DNA of 64,000 nt from Janibacter alkaliphilus (GTDB lineage Bacteria > Actinomycetota > Actinomycetes > Actinomycetales > Dermatophilaceae), in NCBI RefSeq assembly GCF_013408565.1, contig NZ_JACBZX010000001.1:496001-560000 (forward strand), read 5' to 3'. This document shows, one piece after another, positions 36,676 to 44,836 of this stretch (position 1 is its first letter; each line of letters opens with the position of its first letter). The notes below the pieces were generated by a model. That model was not told the origin of the DNA. It searched no databases and worked only from the letters and a program-made list of their open reading frames with translations. The position numbers and the translations under genes are program-made.

Positions 36676-37146
36676 ATGACCGACCAGACGTCGTCCGGCA
36701 CCGAGGTCAGCCAGAGCAACAGCTCCAGCGCCCTGACCACCGAGCAGGGCCGGACCACCATCGCCGACACCGTCGTGTCGAAGATCGCCGGCATCGCCAC
36801 CCGTGAGATCAACGGCGTGCACGACCTCGGCGGCGGCGCGGCCCGGACCGTCGGCTCGATCCGTGAGCGCATCCCGGGCGCCAGCACCAGCCTGAGCCAG
36901 GGCGTCAGCGTCGAGGTCGGCGAGCGTCAGGCCGCGGTGGACCTGGACATCACCGCCGAGTACGGCGTGGCCATCTCCGACCTGGCGGACGCGATCCGCC
37001 GCAACGTCATCAGCTCCGTGCAGCGGATGACCGGTCTCGAGGTCACCGAGGTGAACATCACCGTCCACGACGTGCACGTCGAGGACGACGACGACAACGA
37101 CCAGGACGAGCAGCGGGACCGCGCCGCCGAGTCCCGCGTCGAGTGA
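36676..37146 (+). CDS. Asp23/Gls24 family protein
   Basis: A 156-residue protein. After a Ser/Thr-rich N-terminus comes the Asp23 domain: TTIADTVVSKIAGIATREINGV (about 31-52), VEVGERQAAVDLDITAEYG, then LADAIRRNVISSVQRMTGLEVTEVNITVHDV. The C-terminus is very acidic (HVEDDDDNDQDEQRD). In Firmicutes Asp23 is a membrane-tethered alkaline-shock protein anchored by AmaP; AmaP-like proteins are encoded at the end of this operon. First gene of a seven-gene plus-strand operon with 4-20 bp overlaps or short gaps. Confidence 0.93.
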   Translation: MTDQTSSGTEVSQSNSSSALTTEQGRTTIADTVVSKIAGIATREINGVHDLGGGAARTVGSIRERIPGASTSLSQGVSVEVGERQAAVDLDITAEYGVAISDLADAIRRNVISSVQRMTGLEVTEVNITVHDVHVEDDDDNDQDEQRDRAAESRVE

Positions 37147-37484
37147 CCGTGGGCCCCACCTCCCCCGGGTCCACGGCGGTGGGCGATGAGCCCACCGCCG
37201 CCGACCTGGTCGCCTCGGCGGCCAGGTCGGTGCCCGGCGTGCGCGACCTGCACGGCGGGGCCATGGGCGAGGTCGCCACCTACCTCCCGGGGCGCCGCGT
37301 CGCCGGGGTCCGCGTCCAGGACCACCGTTGCTCGGTGCACGTGGTCATCGACTGGGAGGCCGGGATCGCCGAGACCGCCGAACGGGTGCGTGCTGCGGTG
37401 CGCCCGCTGGTCGACGGCCCGGTCGACGTGACCGTCGAGGACATCGCCGACCCTGCCCCGGCTCAGGACGCGACCGGTGCCTGA
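37143..37484 (+). CDS. Asp23-like protein, short
   Basis: A 113-residue protein, GTG start overlapping the previous stop (GTGA). It shows an abbreviated Asp23 pattern: DLVASAARSVPGVRDLHGG, VAGVRVQDHRCSVHVVIDWEAG, then ERVRAAVRPLVDGPVDVTVEDI. Overlaps the following gene by 8 bp. Function by family only. Confidence 0.75.
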   Translation: MTVGPTSPGSTAVGDEPTAADLVASAARSVPGVRDLHGGAMGEVATYLPGRRVAGVRVQDHRCSVHVVIDWEAGIAETAERVRAAVRPLVDGPVDVTVEDIADPAPAQDATGA

Positions 37485-37794
37485 GCTCACCGAGGCGCAG
37501 CGCCGGGAGCGGCGGTGGGCGATCGCCCGTCGGCACCATCCCGACCTCGGCGGCGACCCGGAGACGTACCTGGCGGCGATGGCCGCCCTGGACGGGCCGA
37601 CCTCGCCGACGTCGGTGTCTGCCTCGGTGTCGACCCCGGCACCGGCAGTGTCCGTCGTCGTGACGCGACGGCGCGCCGCCCTTCGCGCCGTGCGCCGCCG
37701 GGCACGACGGGCCGGCATCCGCACCCGTGAGGCGCTGCCGCGCTCGGTGCCGGGCGCCCGCCGCTACGCCACCATCCGCAACGACCAGCTCTAG
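37477..37794 (+). CDS. small basic protein with HPD (J-domain-like) motif
   Basis: A 105-residue protein from GTG 37477. The N-terminal EAQRRERRWAIARRHHPDLG ends in the H-P-D tripeptide that defines DnaJ J-domains, followed by GGDPETYLAAMAALD, which looks like the short J-like helix pair seen in bacterial envelope proteins. The C-terminal half is Arg-rich (RRRAALRAVRRRARRAG). Too short for a complete J-domain. Its place inside the Asp23 operon suggests it works with the Asp23 proteins, perhaps with Hsp70; this is inference. Confidence 0.7.
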   Translation: MPELTEAQRRERRWAIARRHHPDLGGDPETYLAAMAALDGPTSPTSVSASVSTPAPAVSVVVTRRRAALRAVRRRARRAGIRTREALPRSVPGARRYATIRNDQL

Positions 37795-37803
37795 GAGACA
37801 CCT

Positions 37804-37980
37804 ATGTCCACCTCCACCCTCGGCCTGCTCGTGGGTCTGCTGCTGACGATCGCCATCACCACCGGCGGCCTGCTGGGCCTGCTGCTGGCCGTGGTCCTCG
37901 GCGGCGGCGGGTTCCTGCTGGGCGCCCAGACCGACGGCGACATCGATCTCGGCGCGCTGCGACGAGGCAGCCGTGGCTGA
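37804..37980 (+). CDS. small integral membrane protein (DUF2273-like)
   Basis: A 58-residue protein, below the size limit of many annotations. AGGAG lies eight bases before the ATG. Two hydrophobic segments (about 6-22 and 24-43, LGLLVGLLLTIAITTGG and LLGLLLAVVLGGGGFLL) are followed by a short tail DGDIDLGALRRG. DUF2273 small membrane proteins occur in many Asp23/Gls24 operons and end with a similar D-[IL] motif. It overlaps the next gene by 8 bp. Confidence 0.8.
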   Translation: MSTSTLGLLVGLLLTIAITTGGLLGLLLAVVLGGGGFLLGAQTDGDIDLGALRRGSRG

Positions 37981-38389
37981 CGGCGACGGCGGCCCCGACC
38001 AGCCCGCGACCGACGACCTGTCCCAGGACACGCCGGACAACGAGCTGCGCCACCGCGGGACGCTCGACGTCCGCGTGGCCGCGATCCGACGGATCGCCGA
38101 GCGGGCCAGCCTCGACGTCGCCGGCACCGTGCGGCGCTCCAGCACCCTGGGTCGGCTGCGTGGGACCGCCGCACCGCACGCCGACGTCCGGGTCAGCGAC
38201 CGCACCGCCCGCATCGAGCTGCGCGTCGCCTGCGCCTGGCCGGCACCGGTGAGCAGCATCGCCACCGAGGTGCGCGACACCGTCCTGCGCGAGACCTCCC
38301 GGCTCAGCGGCGTGCCCGTGACCACCGTCGACGTGACCGCCGTCGCGGTCTCCCCCGACGACCAGACCTCGAGGAGGACCGTCGCATGA
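37973..38389 (+). CDS. Asp23/Gls24-like protein
   Basis: A 138-residue protein, GTG start. It shows the Asp23 topology: RVAAIRRIAERASLDVAGTV, ADVRVSDRTARIELRVACAW, then SIATEVRDTVLRETSRLSGVPVTTVDVTAV. The N-terminus is acidic and polar. Overlaps both neighbours (8 and 4 bp). Confidence 0.82.
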   Translation: MADGDGGPDQPATDDLSQDTPDNELRHRGTLDVRVAAIRRIAERASLDVAGTVRRSSTLGRLRGTAAPHADVRVSDRTARIELRVACAWPAPVSSIATEVRDTVLRETSRLSGVPVTTVDVTAVAVSPDDQTSRRTVA

Positions 38390-38907
38390 CCCGCCCCGGA
38401 CAGGCTCCCCGCTCCGCGCCGGCCGCGCTGGCGCTGGGCCTGCTGCTCTCGCTGCTGCTCGTGACCGTCGCCGTCATCACCGTCCGCGACCTCGTCGTCA
38501 GCCAGGGGTGGGCCGAGGGCTCACCGTGGATCCCGTCGTGGGTGGACGGGCTGGACGGTCTCACCCCGGGCACGCCGGTGCTCGTCGCCGGGATCGTCGC
38601 GGCGCTCGTCGGGCTGCTCGTGCTCGTCCTCGCCCTGCGCCCGGGCCGCAAGACCCACGTGCCCGCCGCCCGTGGGGGCGACCTGTGGCTGACCCCGGAC
38701 GCCGTGGCGACGGTCGCGGCCACCGCCGCCGACCGCACGTCGGGGACCCTGTCCGCCACGCCGGTCCGCGCCACCCCTCGGGGCGCCACCGTGCAGGTGC
38801 TCACCCGCGGCGGCGACGGCCGGGCGGCGCAGGAGGCCGCCCGGGAGGTCGTCGGCGACCTCACCCCCATGTCGATCTCCGTCAAGGCCAAGGAGCTGTC
38901 CTCATGA
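38386..38907 (+). CDS. membrane protein of the Asp23 operon (DUF6286-like)
   Basis: A 173-residue protein with two N-terminal membrane helices (about 12-32 and 63-83) and a C-terminal cytoplasmic domain (LWLTPDAVATVAATAADRTS, then ATVQVLTRGGDGRAAQEAA, then DLTPMSISVKAKEL) that again resembles half of an Asp23 fold. This layout matches DUF6286 proteins of actinobacterial Asp23 loci and is analogous to the AmaP anchor. Coupled to both neighbours by ATGA overlaps. Confidence 0.78.
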   Translation: MTRPGQAPRSAPAALALGLLLSLLLVTVAVITVRDLVVSQGWAEGSPWIPSWVDGLDGLTPGTPVLVAGIVAALVGLLVLVLALRPGRKTHVPAARGGDLWLTPDAVATVAATAADRTSGTLSATPVRATPRGATVQVLTRGGDGRAAQEAAREVVGDLTPMSISVKAKELSS

Positions 38908-39494
38908 AGCCCCCGATCGTCACCGACCGCCTCGTCGGCGTCGTCGTCGGTCTGCTGCTGCTGGCCGGTGGCCTGCTGCTGATCGGCTGGTACGGCGGCT
39001 GGCTGCTGAGCTACCCCGACGAGCTGGGCACCGCACCGGTCGCCGACGTCGTCGGCGCCTCCTGGTTCCCCTGGGCCGCCGCGGCGGTCGGGATCGTCCT
39101 CGGCCTCATCGGTCTGTGGTGGTTCTTCGCCCACCTTCGTCGCGACGTCGTCGGCACCCTTCGCCTGGGCGACAGCGGACCGGCCGGCCGGGTGCAGGTC
39201 GAGCTCGACACCGTCGCCGACTCGGTGGCGGCCCGTTTCGCGGAGCTGGCGCCGGTGTCCAGCAGCCAGGGCAGCACCACCGAGACGGCCCGCCGTCAGG
39301 GCGTCGTCGTCGAGGCGCGCCTGCTCACCGGCGCCGACGTCGACCTCGTCGTCGAGGCCGCCCGCCGGTGCACCGATGAGGTCGAGCAGGCCTTCCCGGA
39401 CGGCAGCGTCTCCTGCCGCTTCCTCGTCGACGAGCCGAAGGGGCAGGGCCGCCGCCCGCTGCGGCGCTCCGCCCAGCAGGTACGGGTGACCTGA
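38904..39494 (+). CDS. AmaP-like alkaline-shock membrane anchor
   Basis: A 196-residue protein with two membrane helices (about 9-31 and 51-74), followed by a cytoplasmic domain whose strands (GPAGRVQVELDTVADSVAAR, GVVVEARLLTGADVDLVVEA) resemble the AmaP/Asp23 interaction region. AmaP in Staphylococcus and Streptococcus anchors Asp23 to the membrane; the same role is inferred. Last gene of the operon, convergent with the WXG-type gene 62 bp away. Confidence 0.78.
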   Translation: MKPPIVTDRLVGVVVGLLLLAGGLLLIGWYGGWLLSYPDELGTAPVADVVGASWFPWAAAAVGIVLGLIGLWWFFAHLRRDVVGTLRLGDSGPAGRVQVELDTVADSVAARFAELAPVSSSQGSTTETARRQGVVVEARLLTGADVDLVVEAARRCTDEVEQAFPDGSVSCRFLVDEPKGQGRRPLRRSAQQVRVT

Positions 39495-39556
39495 CCCCGG
39501 AGCTGGCCTGACCGGCGTGAGACCTGACCAGGACGGCCCGGCCGGGTGAGCGACCC

Positions 39557-41404
39557 TCAGTCGGCCGACTCGTGGCTGGTGACCTCACCGACCGGGTCGA
39601 CCAGGCCGCCGGTGCCGGCGTAGTCGGTGGCCAGCTCGGTCTGCCACACCAGCGCGCCCTGCGGGTGGTTGGCCATGGCGAGGAGGATCTCCTCGTTGCT
39701 CTGCGCCAGCAGGATGTCCTCGGTGGCCTGCCCACCGGTCAGCCCGGTGGTCACGTCGATCGCCTTGTCCGGGTTCGCCTCGAGGTAGGCCAGCACCTCG
39801 TCGCCGGTCACCGGGGTGCCGTCGTTGGGGAAGTTCGGGTAGAAGTCGGGGTTGTCGGTGATGTGCTGCGCCCGCGCCTCGGCCGCCTGCGAACGCATCG
39901 TCTGCAGGTCCGCGTCGGTGTAGCTGATGACGACGTTCTGCTCGGTGGAGATCGAGGTCTGCTCGCCGGCGTAGAGGTTGTTGTAGTAGTTGGCGGTGTC
40001 CGGGTCGACGCTGTCCACCCGGATCTCGTAGGCGGAGCCCGCCGGGTCGACGTTGCCGTCGGCGTCGAAGGCGTTCGTCGTGTGGATGGTGGCGCCGTTG
40101 CCCCCTTCGCTGGTCACCTGGACCTCGGAGGTGCCGTCGGCGAAGGTGCGGCTGACCAGCGCCGAGTCCTTGCCGTCGCCGACCGACAGGTCCACCGGGC
40201 CGGCGTCGATGTTGGCGCGCATCGCGCTCTCGTAGGACATCACCTGGACGTCCGCGATGTCGGTGACGCCGGAGGTCTCCGCGTCCGGGATCTGCCCGCC
40301 GTAGACCATCTCGTAGTACGCCTGCCGGGCAGCGGGGTCGGACAGGTCGAAGGTGACCTCCTTGCCGTTGCCGCTGGAGAAGGAGGTGCCGAGCTCGCCC
40401 TCCACCGGCCCGCGGGAGACGCTCATCATGCCGTCGCGGTAGGCCTGGTCGGACACCGTGACGGTGACCAGGTCCCCTTCGCCCTTGGTGATCTCCACCT
40501 GGTGGTTCACGCCGGACTCGCCGGCGAGCTCGAGGGTGAGCCCCTTCAGGGAGCCTTCGATCCCGAGCGCCGCGTAGGTCTTCGCGTCCATCGTGATGGA
40601 CGCGCCCTCGGGCAGGGTCGAGGGGTCGTAGGGGGTGGCGTCCTTGGGGTCGAACGAGCCGTCCACCGGACCGGTCACCGAGTAGGAGATCTCCGCACCG
40701 GTGGTCACGCCCAGGCTCAGCAGCAGCGCGTCGAGCTCGGCGGTGAGCTCGGAGGACGCGGAGATGCTGGTGGTCTGCACGCTCTCGCCGTCGGCGCCGA
40801 CCTCCTCCTCGGAGGTGCTCAGCGTGACGCTGTCGGTGCGCTCGACCGCCCCCATGTCGGTCGTGTCCGAGAGGGTGACCGAGCCGGGACGCTTCACCTC
40901 GCCGGTCTGGTCCTCGGACTCCTCGATCGTGTGGTTCCGGCCATCACCTCCACCGCCGTCGGCCCGCGGGGTCGCGGCGACCGTGGAGAGCAGCGGGCTG
41001 CCCGACCCGGTGAGGTCGGGTGCGCCACCGGCCAGACCGGCCGTGCCGCTGGCCCGCCCGCCGCCGAAGATCTCCGCCCCGCCGCGGCGTCCGGCGAGGG
41101 AGGCTCCCCCGGTCACCGGCGTCGGGCCGAGCGCCCCGGAGGCCTGGCGCTGCTGCTGCGCCTCCTCGCGCAGCCGCAGACCGAAGGCGGACACGACGTG
41201 CCCGGCGTCGGCGATGCTCGGGCGGAGCACCTCGGCCTGGCCCAGCATCGCCTCGGTGTCCGGGCCCATCCAAGCGTCCCGGAGCACCAGCATGGCGCTG
41301 CCCATCTGGTCGCCGACCGCACCGATCCGCTCGCCCTGTCGCGCCAGCGCCGTGCCGATCGCATCCAGCCGGTCCGCGTCCGCGCCGTGGCTGAGCCCTG
41401 TCAT
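39557..41404 (-). CDS. large protein with N-terminal WXG100-like domain
   Basis: A 615-residue protein. The first ~100 residues are helical with W45-M-G47 (RDAWMGPDTEAM) between two helices, the WXG100/ESAT-6 arrangement. A Gly/Ala-rich linker follows, then a ~450-residue acidic region rich in Thr/Ser/Asp with repeated beta-strand-like segments (ITMDAKTYAALGIEGSLKGL, LVTVTVSDQAYRDGMM). There is no signal peptide or membrane segment. ATG 41404 is preceded by GGGAGG at seven bases. The C-terminal part is unknown to me. No ESX secretion genes and no obvious immunity gene are adjacent. Confidence 0.72.
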   Translation of the reverse strand: MTGLSHGADADRLDAIGTALARQGERIGAVGDQMGSAMLVLRDAWMGPDTEAMLGQAEVLRPSIADAGHVVSAFGLRLREEAQQQRQASGALGPTPVTGGASLAGRRGGAEIFGGGRASGTAGLAGGAPDLTGSGSPLLSTVAATPRADGGGGDGRNHTIEESEDQTGEVKRPGSVTLSDTTDMGAVERTDSVTLSTSEEEVGADGESVQTTSISASSELTAELDALLLSLGVTTGAEISYSVTGPVDGSFDPKDATPYDPSTLPEGASITMDAKTYAALGIEGSLKGLTLELAGESGVNHQVEITKGEGDLVTVTVSDQAYRDGMMSVSRGPVEGELGTSFSSGNGKEVTFDLSDPAARQAYYEMVYGGQIPDAETSGVTDIADVQVMSYESAMRANIDAGPVDLSVGDGKDSALVSRTFADGTSEVQVTSEGGNGATIHTTNAFDADGNVDPAGSAYEIRVDSVDPDTANYYNNLYAGEQTSISTEQNVVISYTDADLQTMRSQAAEARAQHITDNPDFYPNFPNDGTPVTGDEVLAYLEANPDKAIDVTTGLTGGQATEDILLAQSNEEILLAMANHPQGALVWQTELATDYAGTGGLVDPVGEVTSHESAD

Positions 41405-41511
41405 CTCACTGCCTCCCGTGTGGCCTCTACGTCTGTCGAGGATGGTGCCACGCGGATACCACCGGGGACATGGGGAGCAGTCCCCCTTCCCCTCTCCCGC
41501 CCACCACCCTC

Positions 41512-41597
41512 CGCAACTGCCCGGCAAATCACACCCAGCCCCGCAACTGCCCGGGCAAATCACACCAGGGGTCCGCAACTGCCCGGGCAGTTGCGGG
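41512..41597. repeat. three-unit palindromic repeat related to the 33.4-kb array
   Basis: Three units of about 30 bp begin with CGCAACTGCCCGG; the last ends in the same GCAACTGCCCGGGCAGTTGC palindrome as unit 1 at 33350. The joining sequence differs (CAAATCACACC). It lies between the HerA-like gene and the WXG-type gene. Confidence 0.88.
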
Positions 41598-41609
41598 TTG
41601 AAGGGGGGG

Positions 41610-43199
41610 TCAGCGCCGGCGGCGGCGGGCGGTGCCGAAGAGCGAGCGGGTGATCTCGCGGCCGATGACCGTGCCGGCCGAGCGCAGCGCGGAGCGGAAG
41701 GCCGAGCTCTGCACCACCTGCTCGACCATCCCCGGCTCCTCCTGCGGAGCCTTCGGCTGCTCCCCCTTCGACCGTCCCTGCTGCGGCTGCTCCTCCTTCG
41801 GCCGCTCGTCCTTCGGTGCCGGCGGCGGGGCCTCCTCGGGAGCCGGCGCCGCCTGCATCCGCTGCGCCAGCAGCTCGTGGGCCGACTCGCGGTCGACCGC
41901 CTCGCCGTAGCGCGCCGCCAGGGGAGAGCCGGCGACGATCCCGTCGAGCACCTCAGGCGGGCTGGGCGCCATCAACGACTGCGGGGCGCGCAGCCGGGTC
42001 CAGGCGACCGGGGTCGGGCTGCCCTCCTCGGAGAGCACGGTGACCACGGCCTCGCCGGTCCCGAGCTCGGTGAGCAGGGACTCCAGGTCGTAGTCGGTGT
42101 GCGGATAGGTCTGCACCGCCTGACGGATCGCCTTCGCGTCCTGCGGGGTGAAGGCGCGCAGCGCGTGCTGCACCCGGTTGCCGAGCTGGCCGAGGACGTC
42201 GGCCGGCACGTCCTTCGGGCTCTGGGTGACGAAGACGACCCCGACGCCCTTGCTGCGGATGAGCCGCACGGTCTGCTCGATCGCGTCGACGAAGGGCTTG
42301 CTCGCCTCGTCGAAGAGCAGGTGCGCCTCGTCGAGGAAGAAGACGAGCTTCGGTCGCTCGACGTCGCCGACCTCGGGCAGGTCCTGGAAGAGGTCGGCGA
42401 GCAGCCACATGAGGAAGGTGGAGAAGAGCTGCGGCCGGTCGCGGACCTCGGGCAGCTCGAGGCAGCTGACGACGCCGCGGCCGTCCTCGGTGGTGCGCAG
42501 CAGGTCGGCGGTGTCGAGCTCGGGCTCGCCGAAGAAGACCCCGGCGCCCTGGTCCTCGAGGGCGACGAGCTGGCGCAGGATCACCCCGGCGGTCGAGGAG
42601 GACAGACCGCCGAGCGCCTTGAGCTCGGCCTTGCCCTCGTCGGAGAGCAGGTGCTGGATGACCGCGCGCAGGTCGGCCAGGTCCAGCAGGGCCAGCCCGG
42701 CCTTGTCGGCGTAGTGGAAGATCAGCCCGAGGCTGGACTCCTGGGTGGCGTTGAGCCCGAGCACCTTGCTGAGCAGGGTCGGGCCGAAGGCGGTGACCGT
42801 CGCCCGGATGGGAGTGCCGGTGCCGAGCCCGCCGAGCGTGAAGAGCTCGGTGGGGCAGGCCAGCGGGGACCACTCCTGCCCGACCTGGGCGGCCCGCTCG
42901 GTGATCGGCTCGCTGCTCTCGCCGGGCGAGGCCAGTCCGGAGAGGTCGCCCTTGACGTCGGCGAGGAAGACCGGGACCCCCTGCGCGGAGAGCTGCTCGG
43001 CCATCACCTGGAGGGTCTTGGTCTTGCCGGTCCCGGTGGCGCCGGCCACCAGGCCGTGCTTGGTCAGCGAGCCCAGCGGCAGCCGGACCGGCACGTCGGC
43101 GTGGGTCTCGCCGTCGACGACGGCCGCGCCCAGGTCGAGGGCCGGACCGTCGACGGCGTAGCCCTCACGGATCTCGTTGAGCAGTGAAGAGTCGGTCAC
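41610..43199 (-). CDS. HerA-like ATPase (DUF853 family)
   Basis: A 529-residue FtsK/HerA-superfamily ATPase. Walker A GATGTGKTKTL (about 53-63), FLADVKGDLSGLA just after, Walker B KLVFFLDEAHLLFDEA and the arginine/sensor stretch GVGVVFVTQSPKDVPADVLGQLGNRVQHALRAF. This is the DUF853 (YjgR) group, not the archaeal HerA-NurA pair, and no nuclease gene is adjacent. Residues 440-500 are a Pro/Glu/Lys-rich linker. GTG 43199 is the start; the longer frame is not conserved. DNA-related function is assumed from the superfamily. Confidence 0.88.
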   Translation of the reverse strand: MTDSSLLNEIREGYAVDGPALDLGAAVVDGETHADVPVRLPLGSLTKHGLVAGATGTGKTKTLQVMAEQLSAQGVPVFLADVKGDLSGLASPGESSEPITERAAQVGQEWSPLACPTELFTLGGLGTGTPIRATVTAFGPTLLSKVLGLNATQESSLGLIFHYADKAGLALLDLADLRAVIQHLLSDEGKAELKALGGLSSSTAGVILRQLVALEDQGAGVFFGEPELDTADLLRTTEDGRGVVSCLELPEVRDRPQLFSTFLMWLLADLFQDLPEVGDVERPKLVFFLDEAHLLFDEASKPFVDAIEQTVRLIRSKGVGVVFVTQSPKDVPADVLGQLGNRVQHALRAFTPQDAKAIRQAVQTYPHTDYDLESLLTELGTGEAVVTVLSEEGSPTPVAWTRLRAPQSLMAPSPPEVLDGIVAGSPLAARYGEAVDRESAHELLAQRMQAAPAPEEAPPPAPKDERPKEEQPQQGRSKGEQPKAPQEEPGMVEQVVQSSAFRSALRSAGTVIGREITRSLFGTARRRRR

Positions 43200-43244
43200 A
43201 ACGGCGAGGGTAGTGCCAGCCGCTCCGCCGGGCAGACCTAGTGT

Positions 43245-43565
43245 GTGGCCGTGATCTTCAAGGCCGTCGGCGACTCGCGCCCCTACCCGGAGCACGGCCT
43301 GACGAGCACCCGCGACTGGTCGAGCATCCCGCCGCGGATGGTGCGGCTGGAGTCGCTGACGACCACCCGGAGCACGCTGAACCTGCACGACCTGCTCGCC
43401 CAGGACTCCACCTTCTACGGCGACCTCTTCCCGCACGTCGTCTCCTGGCGCGGGCGCTACTACCTCGAGGACGGGCTGCACCGGGCGCTGCGGGCGGCGC
43501 TGCAGCAGCGCCCGGCGATCCATGCCCGGGTCCTCGAGCTGCCCGAGAGCGAAGGCGGCCGGTGA
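43245..43565 (+). CDS. small ParB/sulfiredoxin-like protein
   Basis: A 106-residue protein from GTG 43245 (a second GTG at 43251 is possible). STRDWSSIPPRMVRLESLTT is followed by GRYYLEDGLHRALRAALQQR and ARVLEL: a conserved phosphate-binding-like D-G-x-H-R loop as in ParB/Srx fold proteins. I cannot assign a function. It is divergent from the HerA-like gene and one base before a LytR_C gene. Confidence 0.7.
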   Translation: MAVIFKAVGDSRPYPEHGLTSTRDWSSIPPRMVRLESLTTTRSTLNLHDLLAQDSTFYGDLFPHVVSWRGRYYLEDGLHRALRAALQQRPAIHARVLELPESEGGR

Positions 43566-43566
43566 G

Positions 43567-44064
43567 ATGGCCGACACCTACGGCCGCCCGACGCAGGAGC
43601 GGGAGCGGCGCCGCCGGGCGACGCTGACCCTCGGCGTCGGGCTGCTGCTCGTCTTCTTCGCCGCCTGGTACGCGTGGAGCTACGTCCGCGACGGCGGTCA
43701 GCCCGAGGCGGCCGGCGCCACGTCGAGCAGCAGCGCGTGCGAGGTGGACCGCGCGAACATCCCGGTGAACGTCTACAACGCCACCGACCGCGAGGGCCTG
43801 GCCGCGCAGGTCGCCGCGCAGCTCGAGGGACGCGGCTTCGACGTGCGCACCGTGGCCAACGACCCGAAGAAGACCACCGTCACCGGCGTCGGCCAGATGC
43901 GCTACGGCGCCAACGGCGCGCGCGGGGCGGGCGTGGTGGCCGCCCACCTCGACGAGCCGACCATGATCGAGGACTCCCGGCGCCGGCCGACCGTCGACGT
44001 CGTCCTCGGGCCCGACCACGACGGTCTGGTGAGCGCACAGCAGGCCGCCGGCCGGGAGTGCTGA
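43567..44064 (+). CDS. membrane protein with LytR C-terminal domain
   Basis: A 165-residue protein: basic cytoplasmic start (RERRRRATL), one membrane helix (about 19-38), then a Ser-rich spacer and one LytR_C domain (IPVNVYNATDREGLAAQVAAQLE, later VDVVLGPDHDGL). It lacks the LCP catalytic domain, like the two-repeat protein at 20763. ATG at 43567, one base after the previous stop. Cell-envelope location is inferred. Confidence 0.85.
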   Translation: MADTYGRPTQERERRRRATLTLGVGLLLVFFAAWYAWSYVRDGGQPEAAGATSSSSACEVDRANIPVNVYNATDREGLAAQVAAQLEGRGFDVRTVANDPKKTTVTGVGQMRYGANGARGAGVVAAHLDEPTMIEDSRRRPTVDVVLGPDHDGLVSAQQAAGREC

Positions 44065-44114
44065 GCCAGGCGCGCTGAACGCGCCCGATCGAGCCGGCGC
44101 CTAGCCGATCCGCC

Positions 44115-44477
44115 TCAGGAGCGGACGGTGCTCAGCTCCACCTCGGTGTCCCCCACCATGTCGCAGGTCACCGTGGTGTCGGCCAGGACGAAGCTCTCCC
44201 CTTCGCTGCAGCGGCTCTCCATCCCGCCGGCCTGGATGACCGCGTCGCCGCCGGGGGTGGCCTCGACGAGCCTGATCCGCTCGGTCCGTCCGCTGCCCTG
44301 GTCCTCGGCGGCGAAGGACAGCGTCGCCTCGTGGAAGTCGGTGCCGCTGATCGAGATCGAGCACGTCCCGTCGCTGTCGCAGTCGCTGCTGAAGGAGCTG
44401 GTCTCGCAGGCGCTCAGCGCGAGCGCGCCGGCGCCGGCCAGCGCGAGGGCGGTGAGGGGTCGTGGGATCCGTGCCAT
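44115..44477 (-). CDS. small lipoprotein
   Basis: A 120-residue secreted lipoprotein from ATG 44477. The signal peptide ends in the lipobox LSAC (lipidated Cys at about 24). The mature part is small and acidic with three further cysteines, likely disulfide-bonded (FSSDCDSDGTCS, SRCSEGES, VTCDM). No family recognised. It marks the right edge of the normal-composition region before the accessory island. Confidence 0.75.
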   Translation of the reverse strand: MARIPRPLTALALAGAGALALSACETSSFSSDCDSDGTCSISISGTDFHEATLSFAAEDQGSGRTERIRLVEATPGGDAVIQAGGMESRCSEGESFVLADTTVTCDMVGDTEVELSTVRS

Positions 44478-44836
44478 GCCCCCAGACAACCAGACCCGAC
44501 CCGCCCGAGCGAGCAACGGAGGCAGGCTCGCACACCAGCGGCGGGGCGGTCACGAAACTAATAACCCCGAGTAGCACCGGTTGCAGGACAGAACGCAGGA
44601 GGTGGTCACACTGTCCCCGACGCAGTCCTCACACTTTGCGACGCTACAAGGTCGTACGCGGCCGAACACTCCGTACTGATGACGCACCACCCGCCCGGGT
44701 TGGCGCCCGAGATTCTCGGTATCCCCCGATCGCAAGCCCCGCGACGTAGTCGTTGAGCTGCGCAAACAACTTGATCATGCTCGGCCGTCACTTGCCCAGG
44801 CATTCCGGTACCCTGGCGATCCCGAAAGGAGGCCCA
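44478..44836. other. intergenic left edge of the accessory island
   Basis: No convincing gene. From about 44560 G+C drops (ACGAAACTAATAACC, CTACAAGGTCGTACG), which continues through the next genes and marks the probable island boundary. No copy of the tRNA-Ser 3' end is visible here. A promoter for the protease cassette must lie in its right half; no clean -35/-10 pair is recognised. Confidence 0.5.
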
